A stretch of DNA of 64,000 nt from Bacillus sp. FJAT-50079 (lineage in GTDB: Bacteria > Bacillota > Bacilli > Bacillales > Bacillaceae_C). The notes under the pieces were generated by a model. It ran no database searches. It was not told where the DNA came from and was given only the letters and a program-made list of their open reading frames with translations. Both the position numbers and the translations under genes were made by a program. Where the stretch lies: contig NZ_JAGYPD010000002.1 of the NCBI RefSeq assembly GCF_018343515.1, positions 186,001 to 250,000 on the forward strand, given 5' to 3'. Each line of letters begins with the position of its first letter. The stretch's first letter is position 1. Positions 1 through 8,318 of this stretch are shown here, one piece after another.

Positions 1-2
1 TT

Positions 3-470
3 GTTACATTCCGTGAAGGGGTTGCTCCGTTTGCAGTCTTATTCTCGTTACCATTTGCGGTCATTGGTTCATTTGTTGGTTTATTAATTGCAGGTGAAAC
101 AATCTCAGTATCTGTAATGATGGGTCTATTAATGTTAATCGGTATCGTTGTAACGAATGCGATTGTACTTGTAGACCGGATTATTCGGATGGAACGTGAT
201 GCAGATATGCCAATGCGTGAAGCCGTCTTAGAGGCTGGGGTAACTCGTTTACGTCCTATTCTAATGACAGCTATTGCGACAATCGGTGCATTAATTCCAT
301 TAGCGATGAACTCAAACGGCGGTGGTGGCTTAATTTCGAAAGGACTTGCGATTACCGTTATGGGCGGATTGATCAGTTCGACGTTATTAACATTAATTGT
401 CGTACCAATTGTTTATGAAATCTTATCGAAGCTATTTAAGAAAAATCGTAAAGAATTAGAAGAGAATTAA
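3..470 (+). CDS. RND efflux transporter, C-terminal part (SwrC/AcrB-like)
   Basis: Only the end of the gene is present: the frame is open to the left edge, and 155 codons remain before the stop. The translation shows the late membrane helices of an RND (AcrB/SwrC) pump, including the family motif NAIVLVDRI and a glycine-rich final helix before a short charged cytoplasmic tail (KKNRKELEEN). RND pumps use the proton gradient to export drugs or surfactants; the closest well-known Bacillus relative is SwrC (YerP), which exports surfactin. The substrate cannot be read from this fragment. A strong terminator follows directly, so this is the last gene of its transcript. Confidence 0.85.
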   Translation, partial: VTFREGVAPFAVLFSLPFAVIGSFVGLLIAGETISVSVMMGLLMLIGIVVTNAIVLVDRIIRMERDADMPMREAVLEAGVTRLRPILMTAIATIGALIPLAMNSNGGGGLISKGLAITVMGGLISSTLLTLIVVPIVYEILSKLFKKNRKELEEN

Positions 471-473
471 ACG

Positions 474-515
474 AAGAGCCCTACAAGATGTTTCAATGTC
501 TTGTAGGGCTCTTTT
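474..515 (+). terminator. Rho-independent terminator after the RND gene
   Basis: Stem AGAGCCCTACAAGA (475-488) pairs perfectly with 499-512 and is followed by a short T run. It sits 4 bases after the stop codon. Confidence 0.9.
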
Positions 516-522
516 CGTTTTC

Positions 523-552
523 TTGTCAATTGATCAATAAGTATGCTATAAA
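523..552 (+). promoter_or_regulatory. Sigma-A-type promoter of the DinB-like gene
   Basis: TTGTCA at 523-528 and TATAAA at 547-552 are separated by 18 bases, with a TGC extension just before the -10 box. It lies 44 bases before the ATG at 597. Confidence 0.6.
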
Positions 553-596
553 AGAAGCGAAGAAATAGTCTTGAAAGATGGAAAAGGGGATTCGAA

Positions 597-1121
597 ATGA
601 ATTTTAAGATGAACGAAGCGATGGAAATTCTTGAACGAACACCAGAAACATTAGCCGTTTTATTAACAGGCATTTCTAAAAGTTGGTTTACATGTAATGA
701 AGGGGAAGGGACCTGGAATCCATCCGAAGTAATTGGACACCTTATCGAAGCTGAAAAGTATAATTGGATCCCTCGATTAAACATGATAATTGATGAAGGA
801 GAACGTGAAGCTTTTCCACCATTTGATCGATATTCTCATTTACAAAAAAAATCCGCATCTCCAATTGAACATAAACTAGATGAATTTAAATTAATAAGAG
901 CTGAAAATACGAAAAAATTAAAAGCGCGAATACAAACCAAGGAACAATTAGAATTAACTGGTCTGCATCCAGATTTTGGGACTGTCAAATTAAGAGAGTT
1001 GCTTTCCACATGGGTTGTTCATGATTTAACACATATCACACAAATTGGCCGCGTGCTCGCCAAACGATACAGTGAAGATGTCGGACCATGGAAAGAGTAT
1101 TTAAGTATTTTAAAAAAATAA
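597..1121 (+). CDS. DinB-like superfamily protein
   Basis: A 174-residue, mostly helical protein with the DinB/YfiT layout: an early histidine in a helix ([11 protein letters not shown], about residue 48) and a late histidine pair in [10 protein letters not shown] (about residues 140-145). In this superfamily such histidines bind a divalent metal at one end of a four-helix bundle. Some members are thiol transferases (bacillithiol or mycothiol dependent), but many have no known reaction, so the substrate is open. The ATG at 597 follows a GGGGA ribosome site. The gene stands alone between a good promoter and a bidirectional terminator. Confidence 0.8.
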   Translation: MNFKMNEAMEILERTPETLAVLLTGISKSWFTCNEGEGTWNPSEVIGHLIEAEKYNWIPRLNMIIDEGEREAFPPFDRYSHLQKKSASPIEHKLDEFKLIRAENTKKLKARIQTKEQLELTGLHPDFGTVKLRELLSTWVVHDLTHITQIGRVLAKRYSEDVGPWKEYLSILKK

Positions 1122-1126
1122 TAGCT

Positions 1127-1162
1127 AAAATCCGCATCACTAAATGTCGTGATGCGGATTTT
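1127..1162. terminator. Bidirectional terminator between convergent genes
   Basis: Stem AAAATCCGCATCAC (1127-1140) pairs with 1149-1162. The A-rich left side and T-rich right side let it serve both the + gene ending at 1121 and the - gene ending at 1167. Confidence 0.85.
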
Positions 1163-1166
1163 AAAT

Positions 1167-2009
1167 TTAAAACTCTTCATATGTAGCAGGGTCTTGATTT
1201 TTCAATCTACCATCAGAGTGAGATAATCCTGTAATCATTTCCATCTCCGCCTCATCTAAATTGAAATCGAAGATCGATAAATTTTCTAGCTGTCTAGTTG
1301 GTGAAGAGGATTTAGGGATTGGAATCGCACCGAGCTGATAATGCCAGCGCAAGATGATTTGTGAGATCGTTTTATTATGATGATCGGCAATTTTTTTCAG
1401 CTTTTCATTATCTAGCACTGCATTTGCTCGGGCTAATGGACTCCATGACTCTGTAAAAATACCTTTCTCTTCATGCCATTTTCTTTGTTCCGCTTGGTTA
1501 AAAAACGGGTGCAGTTCAATTTGATTGATGCTTGGTATTACACCGGTTTCCTTTTCTAAACGTTCTATATGCTCAGGTAAGAAATTACAAACACCAATCG
1601 AACGAATCAATCCCCATTTTTTCGCATCAATTAATGCTTGCCAAGCCTCTACATAATGATTTTGCTTTGGATTTGGCCAATGGATAAGGTATAAGTCATA
1701 ATAATCTAATTGGGCCCGATATAATGATTCCTGAATGGCTGTAACTGCCTGCTCATAGCGATGATAACGACCAGGTAATTTCGATGTAACCAACAATTCT
1801 TCACGTGGAATGGCCGTGCGACGAACCGCTTCACCAACCGTTCCTTCATTTTCATAATTATAGGCAGTATCAAGCAGGCGATAACCATAATCAATCGCAG
1901 TTGTGATCGCATTCACACCTTCATTTCCCTTTAAATTATATGTACCTAAACCTATGACTGGAAAAACCAATCCATCATTCAATGTAACAGTTGGAATTGA
2001 TTGAATCAT
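1167..2009 (-). CDS. Aldo/keto reductase
   Basis: A 280-residue NADPH-dependent aldo/keto reductase of the YtbE/YvgN type. The catalytic set is visible: Asp and Tyr in LLDTAYNYENEG, Lys in TSKLPG and His in LIHWPNP; the C-terminal IPKSSSPTRQ segment is the usual cofactor-phosphate contact. It should reduce aldehydes or keto compounds such as methylglyoxal in the cytoplasm. The frame opens at 2030, but the GAGGAAGGG ribosome site fits the ATG at 2009 (MIQSIP) better. It stands alone, converges with the DinB-like gene and shares its terminator. Confidence 0.9.
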   Translation of the reverse strand: MIQSIPTVTLNDGLVFPVIGLGTYNLKGNEGVNAITTAIDYGYRLLDTAYNYENEGTVGEAVRRTAIPREELLVTSKLPGRYHRYEQAVTAIQESLYRAQLDYYDLYLIHWPNPKQNHYVEAWQALIDAKKWGLIRSIGVCNFLPEHIERLEKETGVIPSINQIELHPFFNQAEQRKWHEEKGIFTESWSPLARANAVLDNEKLKKIADHHNKTISQIILRWHYQLGAIPIPKSSSPTRQLENLSIFDFNLDEAEMEMITGLSHSDGRLKNQDPATYEEF

Positions 2010-2171
2010 CTCATTCACCCTTCCTCTCATAATAGCTAAAGATTACCACATTTTTATGATCTTTCATAATTGTTTGATCAATAGTAGACATTACAAAAAG
2101 AAGAGTCAAAATGGGGGACAAGTGAGGATCCCTACTGTAATATAAATATACAATTCGTGGAGGTGATCCGT

Positions 2172-2552
2172 ATGATTAAACAAGTTGGACAAATTATGTT
2201 ATACGTCAACAATCAAGATGATTCAATGAAATTTTGGACGGAAGTAGTTGGATTTCATCTTATTTCTGAAGAAAATAATGGCCAAGGGATGCGCTGGATT
2301 GAAATCGCTCCAACAAAGGAAGCAGAGACGAGCATCATTCTTCACAACAAAAAACTCATTGCCGAGATGCAACCGGAATTAAACCTAGACACACCTTCGT
2401 TAATGTTTTTCTCCGATGATCTTGATCGCCTTTATCAAGAACTATCTTCAAAAGGGGTTACTGTTGGAGAAATCATCGCTATGCCAGGAGGCAGAGTGTT
2501 TAACTTTGCTGATAATGAAGAGCGTTATTTCGCTGTTATGGAAAAAAGATAA
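2172..2552 (+). CDS. VOC (glyoxalase/bleomycin-resistance) family protein
   Basis: A 126-residue single VOC domain: two babbab halves beginning QVGQIMLYVNNQDDSMKFWTEVVGF and ending in FADNEERYFAVME. The family uses metal-binding His/Glu residues for isomerase, dioxygenase or drug-binding roles; the usual first-strand histidine is Gln here (QIMLYV), so the metal site may be altered. The frame opens with GTG at 2157, but the GGAGGTGAT site lies inside that stretch and points to the ATG at 2172. The substrate cannot be predicted. A bidirectional terminator separates it from the convergent next gene. Confidence 0.8.
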   Translation: MIKQVGQIMLYVNNQDDSMKFWTEVVGFHLISEENNGQGMRWIEIAPTKEAETSIILHNKKLIAEMQPELNLDTPSLMFFSDDLDRLYQELSSKGVTVGEIIAMPGGRVFNFADNEERYFAVMEKR

Positions 2553-2555
2553 CAT

Positions 2556-2590
2556 AAAAAAGTTGCTTACTATACATAAGCAACTTTTTT
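2556..2590. terminator. Bidirectional terminator
   Basis: Stem AAAAAAGTTGCTTA (2556-2569) pairs perfectly with 2577-2590, between convergent genes. Confidence 0.9.
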
Positions 2591-2594
2591 GTTC

Positions 2595-3308
2595 TTACCA
2601 TGATACGATCAGCCAACCATCTTCTTGGAAAATTGAATAGCCAACATACTCTTCCAATGTTACCGATACTTCTTCTCCAGTTTCGGCTACGATATCAATA
2701 TTTTCAACTAACCCTTCATATTCCTCGAAGCCATCGCGTGAAAATAATTGTTTTAAAATCTCAGCATTCTCTACCTCGCTAGCTGCAACACCCGTACTCA
2801 TATGTACAATCGGTGTCCCATCTTTTACAATCGCGAACACATCACTATATGGAATCGCATATAACTTTGCGCCGTAACGTTCTGCTACTTCAATCCAATG
2901 CGAAAATTTATCCTCGTTCACCAACTCATAAACACTGCCATCAAGGGTAAACGTATCCTCATCATTTTGATTTTCAATCGGAGCCTCGCTTTGTTGATCT
3001 TCTTTATTCACTATATTTTCATCAGTATTCACAGTAATTGTCGTTGTATCAATTAATGGGACATCTTGTACAGACTCTATTGTATTCACTTCTGTTTGAT
3101 TGTTCGTACGCATTTCCGTTGGCTGTAACAAGTCATTCTGTTCAAAATAAGAAGTCGCATGATCATGAGTTTCATCCATTACTGTTTTTACATGATCATT
3201 CGGAGTTAACGTTGCAGTAGCTTTGCTATGATCCTTATCATAATAAAATCCTCCAACGACCATGATTATTAAAATTGGAAAGATCATCGCATACAGTTTT
3301 CTTTTCAC
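2595..3308 (-). CDS. Membrane-anchored secreted protein of unknown function
   Basis: A 237-residue protein starting at GTG 3308 behind GGAGGAG. Residues about 6-22 form one hydrophobic segment after a KRK start, so it is either a signal anchor or a signal peptide without a clear cleavage site. Residues 30-125 are low-complexity, acidic and Thr/Asn/Gln-rich, like an extracellular linker. The C-terminal 110 residues look folded (EVAERYGAKLYAIPYSDVFAIVKDG, then TGEEVSVTLEEYVGYSIF). I do not recognise the family. It stands alone, with no partner to suggest a role. Confidence 0.6.
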   Translation of the reverse strand: MKRKLYAMIFPILIIMVVGGFYYDKDHSKATATLTPNDHVKTVMDETHDHATSYFEQNDLLQPTEMRTNNQTEVNTIESVQDVPLIDTTTITVNTDENIVNKEDQQSEAPIENQNDEDTFTLDGSVYELVNEDKFSHWIEVAERYGAKLYAIPYSDVFAIVKDGTPIVHMSTGVAASEVENAEILKQLFSRDGFEEYEGLVENIDIVAETGEEVSVTLEEYVGYSIFQEDGWLIVSW

Positions 3309-3677
3309 AATTAACTCCTCCTTTTAGCCTCTCTTATATATATAGACGATATAGATGAGAATAAGGTTTCATTTTCCTACAAATATATTTCATTTATTAC
3401 AAAATGATGACAAACAATAAAGCAGTTCTAAAGATAAAAGGCAGCCAACCGATAAGAAATAAAGAAAGACAAGCACGAAGAGGCAAATACAAGCAACACT
3501 ATGTACTAACAACACGATATGGTGAAATATGGAGCTCGCTCAATATTTTTGATATTCTATATGAATAGTGCACGTAAACCGTCTATAAGGGGTTTGAATG
3601 AAGGGGAATAGCAGATCCATTCGTGGAAGTTGACGTATGCTTATATCTTTTATGCAAGCTAAACCTATGAATTTACT
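3309..3677. other. Intergenic stretch with one doubtful 54-codon ORF
   Basis: This holds the upstream region of the - strand gene ending at 2595. An open frame runs + from ATG 3404 to the stop at 3568 (MMTNNKAVLKIKGSQ...), basic in composition and without a ribosome site. It could be a small gene or a remnant and I do not assign a product. The octamer CTATGTAC at 3499-3506 lies within it (see rejected items). Confidence 0.3.
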
Positions 3678-3700
3678 AGCACTTGTTTAGGTGCTTTTTT
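3678..3700 (+). terminator. Short terminator with no intact upstream gene
   Basis: Stem AGCAC (3678-3682) pairs with GTGCT (3691-3695), followed by six T. No intact + gene precedes it, which suggests a deleted gene upstream. Confidence 0.45.
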
Positions 3701-3713
3701 AAAAAGTTAATAA

Positions 3714-3782
3714 TTGACTGGAGAAATAAAGGATGGTATTCTACAAATAATGCATATCACATTTGTTTGTTTACCAAACAAA
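3714..3782 (+). promoter_or_regulatory. Sigma-A promoter with xyl-type palindromic operator
   Basis: TTGACT (3714-3719), a 17-base spacer and TATTCT (3737-3742) form a good promoter. Just after the expected start lies the hairpin TTTGTTTG (3762-3769), TTTAC, CAAACAAA (3775-3782). This resembles, from memory, the Bacillus XylR operator (TTTGTTT...AAACAAA) in the same position as in xyl promoters. A ribosome-site-like TAGGAGTG follows near 3796 but no frame continues, so the first gene has decayed. Confidence 0.5.
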
Positions 3783-4001
3783 TTAATTAGAAATAGGAGT
3801 GATTAAAATTTAGCACTCGAGATGTCGATGCCTCTTTTTTCACTTTATTGAAAGGGATTTCAGTATTTTGAAAATTACCATGACTAGTAAGAGTGCAATG
3901 TATTAATTTGTTCATGATTGTAGTAATTGTTAGTAGATTAAAAGTTTTGTAAGCACTCACTTATGCGCTTACTTGGAAAATGTTTGAAAGAGAGGAAAAA
4001 A

Positions 4002-5346
4002 ATGATGTCCAGAAAAGAGTATTACAGATAACTTTCTCAAAAATAAGTTAGGCAGGAAATTTGGTCGTCGTCGATTTTTCTTACTAATTGGTTCACCTTT
4101 AATGTTAACTTACATCTTGCTGTGGGTAACAGGAATGAACTACTGGTATTACTTAGCTACATACTTACTATTTGAGATTGTCGCGGCACTCGTATTAATT
4201 CCGTGGGAAACATTGCCGTCTGAAATGACAAAAGACTTCAATGAAAGAACAAAATTGTCAACGGCTCGGATGTTTTTATCTGGTACAGGTACGTTTTTAG
4301 CTACTTTTATTCCTGGTCAATTAATTGCATTTTTTGGCGAAAATAATTCTTATGCTTATTTTATTAATGGTCTGTTTTTTGCTATATTATTTGCTGTATG
4401 TATCTTTATTTCGTATCGATCAACTTGGGAAGCTGAACTTACTCCTGAAGAAGAAGCAGCATTATTGGCAGAATCAAATAAACGAAAAACGTTTGGTGAG
4501 ACAGTAAAATCTCTTGTTGGTGTATTACGTGATTATGTTTCAACATTTAAAATTAAAAGTTTCCGAAAACATTTGGCGATTTATATTTTCTCATTTACGG
4601 CAAAAGATGTATTTAACGCAGTATTCATTTTCTTCTGTGTGTACGCTTTAAATACTTCTGCTTCACTTGGCGCAAACTTATTGTCCTTAAGTATTATTGG
4701 GGTGCCGATGACGATTTTATCGGGATTTTTGTTTACAAGAATTGGACCTTCAAATTTATTTAAAATTGCTTATTCAATTATGATTGTTTGTTTATTAGGG
4801 TTCTGGGGTATTTATTTGATTCAGCCAAGTTCGATGATCATTTCTCTATTTATTATCGCAGGGGTTTATCAAATCGGTAGAAGTATGTTGGAGTTTACTC
4901 CTTGGAACGTTTATCCATTTATTCCGGATGTTGATGAAATCGTTACTAGACAAAGACGTGAAGGTCTCTTTGCGGCAGTTATGACATTCTTTAGAAAGAC
5001 TTCCGTTGCAATTGCAACATTCTTTGTAGGAGCTCTACTAGAATGGGGTGGCTTTGTACAAGGAGCGGAAGCGCAAACACCTGAAGCAATCAAGACGATT
5101 GTATATACATTAGTTATCGGAACAATCGTACTACTTCTCATTGCGTTAGCAATCGCTTTAACTTTCAGATTAAACAAAGAAACACATGGAATTTTAGTTG
5201 ATGAAATTGAGCGTTTAAAAAATAATGGGTCTAAACATGATGTCGATCCGAGAATAAAAGAAGTAGTTGAAGCACTTACTGGATATAATTATGATCAAGT
5301 ATGGAACGATGATGTAGCAGTTGAAGGGAAAGTAAAAGTCTCTTAA
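4002..5346 (+). pseudogene. GPH-family sugar transporter with deleted N-terminus
   Basis: A sodium- or proton-coupled sugar symporter of the glycoside-pentoside-hexuronide family (XynP/UidB/YicJ type). The start, ATG ATG TCC AGA at 4002 behind GAGAGG, gives only MMSRKEYYR before a stop. The rest resumes in another frame from about 4021 with TDNFLKNKLGRKFGRRRFFLL, the conserved loop after helix 2, and runs about 440 residues to 5346 with roughly ten helices. About 60 codons holding the first two helices are therefore missing and the frame is shifted. The first in-frame ATG after the break (4102) has no ribosome site. The protein is most likely non-functional. A xyl-type promoter and operator lie upstream, fitting a former xyloside locus. 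Confidence 0.75.
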
Positions 5347-5360
5347 AGCTTATAATTATA

Positions 5361-5395
5361 CAGACTCCTGTCATATGATAGGGGTCTGTTTTTAT
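5361..5395 (+). terminator. Rho-independent terminator after the transporter
   Basis: Stem CAGACTCCT pairs (one G-U) with AGGGGTCTG, followed by TTTTTA. Confidence 0.8.
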
Positions 5396-5477
5396 TTTTG
5401 AATAAGGGCGAGAAAGGAACAAATTTCATGTATAATGAAAGTACGTGTTATTAGCACAATAAGGGGAGGGGATTGTC

Positions 5478-5849
5478 ATCGCAACAAAACAAAGGGAAAG
5501 TACAGGTTTTTTAATTAAGCAGCGAGCATTCTTAAAGCTATACTTAATTACGAATATTGAAAATGGCAGATGGTACGGAATGAAATTATTGGATGAATTG
5601 CGAAAGGAATTTAAACCAATGGGATTCGAGCCACAACACCCTGAAATTTATCGAGCACTCCACGAACTCCTTGAGCAAGGAATATTAAAGCGAGGAAAAA
5701 TAAAAAAAGAAGGGAGCAAATATCAAGAAATTGCCGTTTATTATATTCGCGATATTGAAAAGGCGAATGCATATAAGAAATTAATAAAACATGATCTAGA
5801 TCGCGGATACCAACTGATTAAAAAAGCATTAGAAGATAATTACCATTAA
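5478..5849 (+). CDS. rtp: Replication terminator protein RTP
   Basis: A winged-helix DNA-binding protein that forms dimers on Ter sites and stops replication forks from one side at the chromosome terminus. The conserved N-terminus STGFLIKQRAFLKLY, the recognition region HPEIYRALHELLEQGILK, and the C-terminal dimerisation helix DLDRGYQLIKKALEDN all match B. subtilis RTP as I remember it (122 residues). No ATG, GTG or TTG is available at the right place. The homology reaches upstream of the first in-frame ATG (5580) to codon ATC at 5478, which sits 8 bases after AAGGGGAGG and aligns with residue 1 of B. subtilis RTP. ATC (or ATT at 5472) may be the real start, or one base may be wrong. Confidence 0.9.
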   Translation: MATKQRESTGFLIKQRAFLKLYLITNIENGRWYGMKLLDELRKEFKPMGFEPQHPEIYRALHELLEQGILKRGKIKKEGSKYQEIAVYYIRDIEKANAYKKLIKHDLDRGYQLIKKALEDNYH

Positions 5850-5871
5850 AAATATCTGAATAATACATTTA

Positions 5872-6945
5872 TTGAACGGGGTGATGAATATAGAGACGAA
5901 GGTAAATGATCCTTTTCTTTATTTTTTCTTTGAACCAAATATTGTGTTTGTTTACGAATTAAATACAGAAAATTATGTAACATTATTAGAGGTGCGTGAA
6001 TCGGAGAGCTGGAAAACATTCGAGCTTAACGATAAGCAGACGTTCCCAACATTTGATCACCAACTGAGCAACCCACTTGAAGGAAAAGCATACATGCTTG
6101 AGCAAGCTGACATGTGCGAGATAGTCAAAATCATCAACCAACATATTCATAAGAACCGTCGTCTATCAAAAAGTCAGGTTCCCGTTCATCTAGCTTCCTC
6201 CGAGGCGGCGGCTGGACTGCTGCGATTTTCACTGGCATATCCAAAAACAGTGATCGGATTTCCTGATATGTTTTCAATCGGTCCGCTCTGGCAACTTAGC
6301 GAGAAGCGCGGACAAACAGCCAGATCTGAATGGTTGTATGAAAATATTAATTTCGAGGATGACCAGAATGAATATGAAATTAGTTTTATGAATACGTTAT
6401 TAGCGCTCGAGGATATTCCAGCACATGTACCTATTTATATTTGGTATGCTGAAAATGCTGATGAACAAATCGGAGTTCGTTATATGCTGCATCGATTACG
6501 AGAAAAGCTTAATCCCATTTTTCTTATGAATAGCGGGAAACAATATACAAACCAGCTAGAACCGGAATCAATCAAACTTTTATTCGAGCAAAGGAAAGAC
6601 AATATGCCGTTATCGAAAACAGAACGATGCCAATGGCAAAATAAGTGGCAAACACTCGCTCGATCCAAGGACATTTTGCATATTTACAGCAACGAAAGGA
6701 TTAAGGGCGTTCCTTCAGCCCAATACGACCCATTGATCATTAATACAATTGAAAAACTTCACAGTGAACAAGACAGCAAAACATTTATTAAAACGAACAG
6801 AGTAATTGCAGAAATAATAGAAACGAATGAATATGTAAACATCTATTATTTAGAATATCGAATTCGCTTCCTCATATATAGTGGGAAGCTTGAGTTAAAA
6901 GGCATTCCAAAATCAATGCATCATTACTCTGTGAAAACCCGTTGA
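5872..6945 (+). CDS. DUF1835 (with probable DUF3658) protein
   Basis: A 357-residue cytoplasmic protein. The DUF1835 signature is at about residues 105-150 (VHLASSEAAAGLLRFSLAYP, then FPDMFSIGPLW), and the C-terminal part (about 270-350) has the arrangement seen in DUF3658. The biochemical role of these domains is unknown to me. The start is unsure: TTG 5872 has no ribosome site, and ATG 5884 lies only two bases after GGGG. It follows rtp by 22 bases and could be co-transcribed with it. Confidence 0.7.
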   Translation: MNGVMNIETKVNDPFLYFFFEPNIVFVYELNTENYVTLLEVRESESWKTFELNDKQTFPTFDHQLSNPLEGKAYMLEQADMCEIVKIINQHIHKNRRLSKSQVPVHLASSEAAAGLLRFSLAYPKTVIGFPDMFSIGPLWQLSEKRGQTARSEWLYENINFEDDQNEYEISFMNTLLALEDIPAHVPIYIWYAENADEQIGVRYMLHRLREKLNPIFLMNSGKQYTNQLEPESIKLLFEQRKDNMPLSKTERCQWQNKWQTLARSKDILHIYSNERIKGVPSAQYDPLIINTIEKLHSEQDSKTFIKTNRVIAEIIETNEYVNIYYLEYRIRFLIYSGKLELKGIPKSMHHYSVKTR

Positions 6946-6976
6946 AACCAGAATCACTGTTATCAGCGGGTTTTCA
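6932..6976 (+). terminator. Inverted repeat overlapping the stop codon
   Basis: TGAAAACCCG (6932-6941) pairs with CGGGTTTTCA (6967-6976). The T run is short, so termination may be partial. Confidence 0.5.
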
Positions 6977-6984
6977 TCCACTTG

Positions 6985-6992
6985 GAGAAGGG
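6985..6992 (+). other. SRS-like octamer GAGAAGGG pointing toward dif
   Basis: This octamer is the SpoIIIE recognition sequence of B. subtilis as I remember it. On the left side of dif it reads on the + strand, the orientation expected for DNA pumping toward dif. One octamer could be chance. Confidence 0.35.
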
Positions 6993-7109
6993 TTTGGCTG
7001 CTATTTGCAGGGTACGAACATTTGTTTTATAATAAAGAAAAGGATATAAAACAACCGCTTTAATGATCAAGATGTAATAATGTGAAGTAATGACAAAGGA
7101 GGGATGGGA

Positions 7110-8003
7110 TTGGAAGCAAACTGGTATATGATTACGATTTGTTCCCTTCTTTTACTTGGGATTGCCTTTAGCATCGGTTTGTACATATGGAGTCGAGAAT
7201 TTTATTTAAAGCACCGGATAGCTATTAGGAAAATATATTATGGAACCGTTATTGCCACCTCGTTTTTCTTGTGGGCATTTAATGCGTTTCCTAATGTTGG
7301 AGCTGAATTAGAGTATTTAATTGCTCTTGTCGTTAGTATTGTTGCAATTGATTTATTTATTTTTCAAACACCAGATATTACGAAATTCATGTCTAATGAG
7401 TTAAAACAAGAAAGCTTAGTCGAAAGTATTAATAAAAACCGAGGAACATTTATTGAATTAAGCGAAAAGTTAATAAAAGTAAATGAGTTGATGCCAAAAA
7501 GTGAACAAAAGTGGCATTTGGAAGAATTCGAATTTACTCCAGAAACATATGAAGAATTTGTTCTCTCTTACTTAAGAAATTTCACTTCATCTTTTCATCT
7601 TGAGGTATACTCCTATATGGTTGAATCTTCTCCTAACGAAGATCTGTTTCAAAGAAACATAGCGTCCGTTTATGAACAAATTCGGCTAGACCATGATTTT
7701 ACCCTTAGAGGAGTGGGGATGAGGAAACAGCAAGTAATCAAAACACTCTTAGACGGAGAGAATATCGAAATTCTCGAAAAGGAATGTTCCTCTGTGTTAT
7801 TCCCTTATTTCGGTGAATATTATAACTTGCTTTTTGTCGTGAGCTCTAGAAAGGGGAATGAAGTTACAGGCGCAGACGCCTCCCTTATGTTAAACATGCT
7901 TTATACGTTCGATATGTGGTTACTATCAAAGGAAGATGAGTTTTTAACTGGTGATGAAAGCGAGGAACCAGAACATAGCATAGTAGATGGAAATGGACAA
8001 TAG
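7110..8003 (+). CDS. spoIISA: SpoIISA-type membrane toxin
   Basis: A 297-residue protein with three N-terminal membrane helices (about residues 6-25, 42-60 and 68-86) and a large cytoplasmic domain. The segment IVAIDLFIFQTPDITKFMSN and the end YNLLFVVSSRKG...MLYTFDMWLL line up with B. subtilis SpoIISA (IDAFIFLSAYVKKL and the C-terminal YDLV region, from memory). SpoIISA damages the cell envelope unless bound by a small antitoxin. It is about 50 residues longer than the 248-residue B. subtilis protein, with an acidic tail. The TTG at 7110, seven bases after GGAGG, is the best start; the ATG at 7104 touches the ribosome site. The antitoxin gene follows at 8048. Confidence 0.8.
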   Translation: MEANWYMITICSLLLLGIAFSIGLYIWSREFYLKHRIAIRKIYYGTVIATSFFLWAFNAFPNVGAELEYLIALVVSIVAIDLFIFQTPDITKFMSNELKQESLVESINKNRGTFIELSEKLIKVNELMPKSEQKWHLEEFEFTPETYEEFVLSYLRNFTSSFHLEVYSYMVESSPNEDLFQRNIASVYEQIRLDHDFTLRGVGMRKQQVIKTLLDGENIEILEKECSSVLFPYFGEYYNLLFVVSSRKGNEVTGADASLMLNMLYTFDMWLLSKEDEFLTGDESEEPEHSIVDGNGQ

Positions 8004-8047
8004 GCTATGTTATAATTATATTACTAAGAATAAAGGAGTGTGGAGAA

Positions 8048-8221
8048 ATGTCCGTTCAAATGCGAGCTAAAGATGCAGAAAAAGATCAAGCGAAGAACAC
8101 ATTCCGCCACGGTCAAATGCCTCCTAGAAATCCTAATAAACGACCGACAATTATTAATATGAGTCGTTCCATCGGCCGAATGAAAGCCAATGACAGAGAT
8201 GCAATCATGCGAGCACGATAG
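8048..8221 (+). CDS. spoIISB: SpoIISB-type antitoxin
   Basis: A 57-residue, strongly basic, probably disordered protein (MSVQMRAKDAEKD..., MPPRNPNKRPTIINMSRS, ending DAIMRAR). It starts at ATG 8048 after AAAGGAGTGTGGAG and lies 44 bases behind the toxin gene. Size, charge and position fit the SpoIISB antitoxin that wraps the SpoIISA cytoplasmic domain. Sequence similarity to the B. subtilis antitoxin is not obvious by eye, so the call rests mainly on context. A strong terminator ends the operon. Confidence 0.75.
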   Translation: MSVQMRAKDAEKDQAKNTFRHGQMPPRNPNKRPTIINMSRSIGRMKANDRDAIMRAR

Positions 8222-8224
8222 ACA

Positions 8225-8257
8225 AGAGAAGGTAAATCAATGACCTTCTCTTTTTTT
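8225..8257 (+). terminator. Strong terminator after spoIISB
   Basis: Stem AGAGAAGGT (8225-8233) pairs with ACCTTCTCT (8243-8251), with seven T from 8251. Confidence 0.9.
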
Positions 8258-8318
8258 ATGTTATTTTTTCAAGAAGTCGCATAAGCTATACTGACAAAGC
8301 GAAAGGATGTGCCCAAGA

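Noticed and set aside
467-784. 105-codon - strand ORF over the first terminator
   Set aside because: It crosses a strong terminator, a promoter and the DinB-like gene, with no ribosome site.
3487-3515. Candidate RTP-binding Ter site around CTATGTAC, 2 kb left of rtp
   Set aside because: The core CTATGTACTAA fits the B. subtilis consensus as I remember it, but both flanks mismatch at several fixed positions. An octamer this size is expected by chance in a window of this length.
5401-5477. Ter site in the rtp leader, as in B. subtilis
   Set aside because: GTAC occurs at 5441-5444 but the surrounding bases do not fit the Ter consensus on either strand.
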